Shown piece by piece: positions 7,180-11,857 of a stretch of DNA of 11,857 nt. The position numbers and the translations under genes were made by a program. Every line of letters begins with the position of its first letter. The first letter of the stretch is position 1. The DNA is from Bacteroidota bacterium. GTDB taxonomy: Bacteria > Bacteroidota > Bacteroidia > Bacteroidales > PUMT01. The notes below the pieces were generated by a model. The model saw only the letters and a program-made list of their open reading frames with translations. It had not been told where the DNA came from and searched no databases. The stretch covers positions 1-11,857 of the forward strand of contig PXAP01000350.1 in assembly GCA_003567115.1 (NCBI GenBank). Reading direction: 5' to 3'.

Positions 7180-7374
7180 CCTGGAAAATTATCAGGATGG
7201 AATGGCGGCTGGCGGCATAAAGCCTGTTCTGAGTTTAGCCGTTCTTCTGACATCTCTTCTGAGCATTTTGCTTGCCTCCTTTGGTGTGCTGAAATTGCCG
7301 CTGTAAGTGGTATCATAATTTTTAAGACGGACAGTAATGCCGGGTGTGGCGATAATTCTGCCGGGATCTGTCAT
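7180..7374 (-). pseudogene. Polyphosphate kinase 2 (PPK2) N-terminal relic
   Basis: From ATG 7374 the minus strand encodes a PPK2-like N terminus: RLKNYDTTYSGNF, then STPKEASKMLRRDV. The frame breaks near base 7230. One base downstream in the other frame it resumes as NRLYAASRHSILIIFQ, exactly where PPK2 proteins have (Q)xxLYASxxxSvLIvFQ. A one-base loss after the CTC at 7233-7231 explains the break. Similarity ends at FQ(A), 7183-7178, just before the Walker A segment (MDAAGKDG) would start; the rest of the ~250-residue kinase is missing. The cut coincides with the usp stop codon (7177-7179). PPK2 enzymes move phosphate between polyphosphate and nucleotides; this copy cannot be functional. 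The adjoining 7375-7533 contains nothing else I recognise, so 7180-7533 has no intact gene. Confidence 0.75.
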
Positions 7375-7533
7375 ATGGCCTGGATTTAAAAAGTTGGACT
7401 TACCGTAAAATAGACTGCATGGACATTACTGTAAATTTACCCTGATTACAGGCAAGACAGGAAAAATAGTCACATGAACACAATTCCGGAAGGATTTTTA
7501 TAATTTTACCATATTTAATATAAAAGATCAATT

Positions 7534-8442
7534 ATGCCGGTAGAGGTAAAAAACGTTGTTAAAAAATATGGTAACCAGCTGGCTCTGGATAATGTGTCGT
7601 TCAATATTGACAACGGTGAAGTACTGGGCTTTCTTGGCCCCAACGGTGCAGGTAAAACCACTATGATGCGGATAATAACGGGTATTATACCTGCAGATTC
7701 GGGAAAAGTCCTGGTAAACGGAGTAGACGTTATGGAGGATTCTCTAAGGGTAAGGGAAAGGATAGGATATTTTCCCGAAAACAATCCTCTCTATACCGAT
7801 ATGTATGTAAGGGAATACCTCCGTTTTGTGGCCAGGCTCTATGATTCGAAAATTACAAGAAACAGGGTGGGGCAACTTATTGAAATGACCGGTCTGACCG
7901 GAGAACAGCATAAGAAGATAGGTGCCCTCTCCAAGGGTTACAGGCAGAGGGTGGGATTGGCACAGGCACTGGTAAATGATCCGGATGTGCTTATACTGGA
8001 TGAGCCGACCGGGGGACTGGATCCTAACCAGATAGTGGAGATCCGCAGCCTTATTGCAAGTGCGGGAAAGGAGAAGACAGTTATGCTTTCCACACATATA
8101 ATGCAGGAAGTGGAGGCTATATGCGACAGGATAATTATTATCAACAAGGGCGTGATAGTGGCCGATGACACCCGGGAGAACATAACCGGTCTGACCGGAT
8201 TGAAAAAGCAGTCGGTCGCAGTTGAGTTCGACAGTATTGTAGCCCAGGAGAAACTTTTGGAAATTCAGGGTGCGGAGAGGGTGACTAAGATTGCTGATAA
8301 GCACTGGATAATTGAAAGCAGCTCAGATGATGATATTCGTGCAAGTGTGTTCGACTTCGCGGTAGCAAATAAAATTGCCGTTCTTTCCCTGCAAAAAGAG
8401 GAGAAAAAACTTGAAAGTATTTTTCAGGAACTGACCAGGTAA
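7534..8442 (+). CDS. gldA: GldA-type ABC transporter ATP-binding protein
   Basis: A 302-residue cytoplasmic ABC ATPase. Walker A is GPNGAGKTT (35-43), the Q-loop region is YFPENNPLY (79-87), the signature is LSKGYRQR (132-139), Walker B with the D-loop is VLILDEPTGGLDP (152-164), and the switch histidine is in STH. The ~90-residue C-terminal extension and overall sequence match Bacteroidota GldA, which powers an ABC exporter with GldF and GldG and is linked to gliding in Flavobacterium. Close relatives also occur in non-gliding members, so the symbol is a best match. No permease genes are in the window. Start ATG 7534 has an A/T-rich upstream region. The next gene starts 76 bases downstream, co-directional. 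Confidence 0.85.
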   Translation: MPVEVKNVVKKYGNQLALDNVSFNIDNGEVLGFLGPNGAGKTTMMRIITGIIPADSGKVLVNGVDVMEDSLRVRERIGYFPENNPLYTDMYVREYLRFVARLYDSKITRNRVGQLIEMTGLTGEQHKKIGALSKGYRQRVGLAQALVNDPDVLILDEPTGGLDPNQIVEIRSLIASAGKEKTVMLSTHIMQEVEAICDRIIIINKGVIVADDTRENITGLTGLKKQSVAVEFDSIVAQEKLLEIQGAERVTKIADKHWIIESSSDDDIRASVFDFAVANKIAVLSLQKEEKKLESIFQELTR

Positions 8443-8518
8443 AAAGTTTTTCACTCCATTTATTGCCTGACGGGTTTTATGTACTATATTTATATGTAAA
8501 GAAAAAACTATCAGCCAG

Positions 8519-10708
8519 GTGAGCTTAAGGTACAGGGTATTATTACTGATTCTTTTTATGCATACCGGTTTGTTTTCCTTTTCTGCGGGGAGGACAGGTT
8601 TGTATGAACCGGACGTGCAGGGCATGCAATACTATTTTCTGGTAAAACCCGAAAAGGCCGGTGAACCGGGGTTTTCGGGCGACAGACAGCATGGTGAGAC
8701 CGGCGGGATGGTTGATCCCTTAAGGGCGAGGGTGATAGATCAGAGATCAGAGCCGGTTATAGGGATCCCGGTTATTTTTGAGGTGGTTGACTATCCTTCC
8801 GGGGGAGGAGATTACCGGATTGACAGGAGAATGGTTCCCACCGATTCTTCCGGAATGGCAGTGGTGAATTTCAGACTCGGAACAGCTGAGGGTGAATACC
8901 GGGTTATTGCCCGTATAAGGTCCGGGGCCGATGTAAATGTTCAGCATTACAATCTTTTCGCCCGCGGGGATGACTGGTTATTATTTTTGGGTGTTGGAAT
9001 TGCCGGCGGACTGGCACTTTTTCTGATGGGACTGTTTATGATGAGCAGGGGAATGCTGCAATTAGCCGGTGATAAGATGAGGGCAATAACTGGCGGCCGG
9101 GCCGGTAACAGGTTTAAGGCAATGGGTCTGGGGGCATTCATAACTACGGTGAATCAAAGCAACCACTCCACCAACCTGATGCTGGGTAGTTTTGCTAATG
9201 CCGGACTGATGAGGTTCCGGCAAACACCTGCGATCATACTGGGGACAGCTATAGGTACCACAATAACCGCACAGCTTATTGCCTTCCGGTTGACCGGCTT
9301 TTCACTGCTATTCGTTGCCCTGGGGTTTTTACTGCATGCTTTTGCAGGGAAGGAACAGTTCAGGAATACGGGAGACTTCCTGCTGGGATTCGGCTTGCTG
9401 TTTTTTGGCATGCATGTTTTATCGGAAACTATCTATCCGCTCCGAAGCTATGATCCCTTTATCCGGCTGCTTCTCAGGCTGGAGGATCCGCTGCACGGAA
9501 TTCTGGCAGGCACACTGCTCACGGCTGTTGTACGGAACAGCTCTGTTCTGGTGGGTATAATGATAATACTGGGAATGCAGGGAGTGATAACCCTGGAGGC
9601 TTCCATACCACTTCTGCTTGGTGCCGGTATGGGAACTGCAGTGGCCGCTCTTGTAAACAGTATAAAAACCGGAGTTGAGGCCCGGAAGGTAGCCCTGACA
9701 ATTACCCTTATCAAGTTTACAGGGGTGCTGATATTTTATTGGTTTATAGAACCTTTTACCGGGATTGTAAGGGTTGTCTCCCCGGGTGAGGCTGGCGAAA
9801 CGTATAATATGGCGGTGATGGCCGAACTGATGCCAAGACAGATTGCCAATGCCCATACTTTATATAATGTGGTTACAGCCCTGCTGATCCTGCCATTAAC
9901 CGGGTTAATTGCCCGATTGATGGAATGGTTGATACCGGCGAGGGTGAAAACGGGTAAAACTGCCCTTAATAGTCATTATCTGGATGAAAGTATGCTTAAG
10001 AACCCGGCTGTGGCCCTTAATCTCGCAAAAAATGAGGTGGAAAGAACGGGCAGGATGGTACAGGGAATGGTTGATTCCATCCTCCCTGTTTCTGTTAAAG
10101 GCGTTGAAGGCCTTGAAGTCAATGAAGGCGATGAAGATGCACCCGGGGATATCAGGGTGAAGCAGGAAAAAGTGAATTTTTTATGCATAACTATCAGTAT
10201 CTATGTAATAAAGATCAACCGGGAAAGGTTAAGGAGGGAGAGAGTGATCGAATCTTTACAGATAATATATACCGTAAGGGGACTGGATCATATTGCCGGC
10301 GCCGTCTCCTCTTTTTTACCCGGGAAGACCGGAATCCTCCGGAAAGAAGACTTTTCTTTAAGTGAAGAGGATAAAAGGAAACTGGTGAAGTACCATGAAA
10401 TAACCTGCAGGCAGATCAGCCTGGCAATGGAGGTGTTTTCCGGGATAGCCCTGGAAAAGGCTTCTGAGGTGAAACAGAAATACGAAAAATACCTTGCTCT
10501 TGCCTCTGAACAGGAAAAACAACATTATGAGCTGCTTAAACAGGGTGACGCGGGCACAATTCCGGATTCAAAAACTCAATGTGAGATGTTAACCATGATG
10601 AGGGAGATCTCTTTTCATGCCACTGACATTCTTCGTAAATTAATGCTATCTGATACTCCGCGGGGTAAAAAAGGATCTAAATTTGCTAACTTTACTTTAT
10701 TAGGATGA
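8519..10708 (+). CDS. Na/Pi-cotransporter-like protein with Ig-like head and PhoU-like tail
   Basis: A 729-residue inner-membrane protein in four parts. A signal-peptide-like N terminus (MSLRYRVLLLILFMHTG, about 1-24) comes first. An extracytoplasmic Ig-like/invasin-type domain follows (about 45-148): DPLRARVIDQ, PVIGIPVIFEV, and TDSSGMAVVNFRLG-EYRVIARI strands. The membrane domain (about 153-470) resembles the NptA/PNaS Na+/phosphate family, in two inverted halves. The C-terminal cytoplasmic PhoU-like helical region begins near 490. The family's two QSSSAT-type motifs are changed: the first half reads QSNHST (213-218), the second RNSSVL (339-344), and the second GANIGTT equivalent reads GAGMGTA. 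Transport of Na+/phosphate is thus uncertain. GTG 8519 is chosen because it is just before the signal peptide and no ATG is in frame upstream. It overlaps the next gene by 4 bases. Confidence 0.8.
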   Translation: MSLRYRVLLLILFMHTGLFSFSAGRTGLYEPDVQGMQYYFLVKPEKAGEPGFSGDRQHGETGGMVDPLRARVIDQRSEPVIGIPVIFEVVDYPSGGGDYRIDRRMVPTDSSGMAVVNFRLGTAEGEYRVIARIRSGADVNVQHYNLFARGDDWLLFLGVGIAGGLALFLMGLFMMSRGMLQLAGDKMRAITGGRAGNRFKAMGLGAFITTVNQSNHSTNLMLGSFANAGLMRFRQTPAIILGTAIGTTITAQLIAFRLTGFSLLFVALGFLLHAFAGKEQFRNTGDFLLGFGLLFFGMHVLSETIYPLRSYDPFIRLLLRLEDPLHGILAGTLLTAVVRNSSVLVGIMIILGMQGVITLEASIPLLLGAGMGTAVAALVNSIKTGVEARKVALTITLIKFTGVLIFYWFIEPFTGIVRVVSPGEAGETYNMAVMAELMPRQIANAHTLYNVVTALLILPLTGLIARLMEWLIPARVKTGKTALNSHYLDESMLKNPAVALNLAKNEVERTGRMVQGMVDSILPVSVKGVEGLEVNEGDEDAPGDIRVKQEKVNFLCITISIYVIKINRERLRRERVIESLQIIYTVRGLDHIAGAVSSFLPGKTGILRKEDFSLSEEDKRKLVKYHEITCRQISLAMEVFSGIALEKASEVKQKYEKYLALASEQEKQHYELLKQGDAGTIPDSKTQCEMLTMMREISFHATDILRKLMLSDTPRGKKGSKFANFTLLG

Positions 10709-11857
10709 AACGATATTCTCTGGTCGGGGTAAATGATAAAAAAAGCAGGAGGGAGTTTCTTTTGCTGCCTGTCAGATTGTACAAAAACGAAAAAAACTGG
10801 ATACGCCCTCTCGATGAGGATGTGGAGAAGGTGTTCGACCCCGCAATTAATAAGTCATTTCGCCACGGCGATTGCATTCGCTGGATACTTGCCGGCGAAA
10901 ACGGCGAGGTTGCAGGCAGGGTGGCTGCTTTTTACGACGAAAAGATTGCCCGAAACCATGAGCAGCCAACCGGAGGGATGGGTTTTTTTGAGTGTATTAA
11001 CGATAAAGAGGCGGCATTCACTTTGTTTGATGCCTGCAAAGAATGGCTTGCTGCCAGGGGAATGGAGGCGATGGACGGTCCGGTGAATTTCGGCGACAGG
11101 GACAGGTGGTGGGGACTGCTGGTTGAGGGGTTTTCAGAACCGAATTACTGCATGCCCTGGAACTTTGGCTATTATAAGGATCTCTTTGAGGAGTACGGTT
11201 TCAGGAATTACTTTAACCAGTATACTTTTCAAAGAGATATAAGCATCGAGGGGATCCATCCGGTAATTATGGAAAAGGCCGAAAGGGTTTTCCGGAACCC
11301 GGATTTTTCATTCCGTCACATAGATAAAAAAAATCTTGGGAAGGTTGCCGAAGAGTTCCGCATTGTATATAACCTTGCCTGGGCAGGTTATTCGGGAGTA
11401 AAGAAAATAACAAAGACCCATGCCGGTGCCCTGCTTCAGAGCTTCAGGCCTGTAATGGATGAAAAGTTGATATGGTTCGCCTATTACAGGGACGAACCCA
11501 TAGGCTTTTTCATCATGATACCGGAGATCAACCAGATTATCAAGCATCTCAACGGCAGAATGAATCTGGCCGGCAAACTGAAGTTTCTTTACCACAAGTG
11601 GAGGAAAACCTGCCGGAAGGCTTACGGGGTGATATTCGGAGTTGTGCCCCGGTTCCAGGGGAAGGGTATTGAAGGGGGGATGATAATGGCTTTTGCTGAT
11701 ATAGCCCTGAAACCTGGATTTCAGTACAATGACCTGGAGCTTAACTGGATAGGCGATTTTAATCCGGCGATGATAAAAATTGCCAACCAGCTTGCATTTA
11801 AGCCGATAAAGACACATGTGACCTGGAGATACCTGTTTGACCGGGAAAAGGAGTTTA
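10705..11857 (+). CDS. GNAT-like (YghO-like) protein, 3' end cut by window
   Basis: The frame is open from ATG 10705 to the window end (384 codons, no stop), so only a few C-terminal residues are probably missing. It resembles the GNAT-superfamily/YghO-like hypothetical proteins of ~380-390 residues, with an N-terminal half of two conserved blocks (HGDCIRWILAG; GPVNFGDRDRWWGLL) and a GNAT-like C-terminal half. The acetyl-CoA motif A is VVPRFQGKGIEGG, with R316-x-x-G319-x-G321. GNAT enzymes move acyl groups from acyl-CoA; no substrate is known here and it may not be an active acetyltransferase. The start overlaps the transporter stop (ATGA, 10705-10708), implying translational coupling. AGG lies directly before the ATG. 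Confidence 0.75.
   Translation, partial: MKRYSLVGVNDKKSRREFLLLPVRLYKNEKNWIRPLDEDVEKVFDPAINKSFRHGDCIRWILAGENGEVAGRVAAFYDEKIARNHEQPTGGMGFFECINDKEAAFTLFDACKEWLAARGMEAMDGPVNFGDRDRWWGLLVEGFSEPNYCMPWNFGYYKDLFEEYGFRNYFNQYTFQRDISIEGIHPVIMEKAERVFRNPDFSFRHIDKKNLGKVAEEFRIVYNLAWAGYSGVKKITKTHAGALLQSFRPVMDEKLIWFAYYRDEPIGFFIMIPEINQIIKHLNGRMNLAGKLKFLYHKWRKTCRKAYGVIFGVVPRFQGKGIEGGMIMAFADIALKPGFQYNDLELNWIGDFNPAMIKIANQLAFKPIKTHVTWRYLFDREKEF

Noticed and set aside
9504..9518. TGGCAG-N5-CTGC with sigma-54-like spacing
   Set aside because: It lies deep inside the transporter coding region and matches the -12 part poorly; no gene start follows.
10733..11086. Plus-strand 117-codon ORF
   Set aside because: Out-of-frame shadow of the GNAT-like gene starting at 10705.
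11308..11817. Long minus-strand ORF (169 codons) at the window end
   Set aside because: Antisense to the GNAT-like gene, whose plus-strand frame is open through the region with a recognisable acetyl-CoA motif; no domain seen on the minus strand.
1..11857. CRISPR arrays, insertion sequences, tRNA/rRNA genes, phage modules
   Set aside because: The repeats present are contiguous tandem or a single direct pair without CRISPR spacing; no transposase-like protein, inverted terminal repeats or RNA-gene signature was seen.

Overview
This window looks like chromosomal DNA of a Bacteroidota bacterium, probably in or near Bacteroidales/Marinilabiliales. The evidence is a GldA-type ABC ATPase, a radical SAM protein with a GW(T)D segment after its (off-window) cluster motif, a PPK2 relic resembling Cytophaga-type PPK2, an asnS-rpoN-PAP2 gene block, and a perfect Bacteroidota -7 box (TAnnTTTG) upstream of asnS. 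The taxon is inferred from protein style and was not confirmed by a search. I see no phage, transposase, CRISPR array, tRNA or rRNA. Most genes are ordinary. The unusual material lies in tandem and direct repeats, one gene relic and a divergent membrane transporter.

Layout: (1) 1-647, the 3' part of a radical SAM gene (+). (2) 826-2250, a GT-B-fold glycosyltransferase (+) with an 18-bp minisatellite in its interdomain linker. (3) 2251-2399, a short convergent gap with a hairpin and a second, unrelated 18-bp degenerate repeat. (4) 2400-6087, a minus-strand block asnS -> rpoN -> PAP2-like membrane protein. A polypurine/polypyrimidine repeat tract lies in the rpoN leader. (5) 6088-6333, a divergent intergenic region with an asnS promoter candidate and a 33-bp direct repeat at 44-bp offset in front of usp. 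(6) 6334-7179, a two-domain universal stress protein (+). (7) 7180-7374, a frameshifted and truncated polyphosphate kinase 2 relic on the minus strand, butting against the end of usp. (8) 7534-8442, a GldA-type ABC ATPase (+). (9) 8519-10708, a secreted-Ig-like/Na-Pi-cotransporter-like/PhoU-like fusion (+), translationally coupled by a 4-base overlap to (10) 10705-11857, a GNAT-like (YghO-like) protein cut by the window end.

How the genes may work together: asnS, rpoN and the PAP2-like gene are co-directional and the last two are only 19 bases apart, so rpoN and the PAP2-like gene are probably one transcript. The transporter and the GNAT-like gene are coupled and probably follow gldA on the same strand. 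A phosphate theme (PPK2 relic, Na/Pi-like transporter with PhoU-like tail) is suggestive, but the transporter's phosphate-family QSSS motifs are altered, so phosphate transport should not be assumed. I found no convincing evidence of a wholly new defence or mobile system here.
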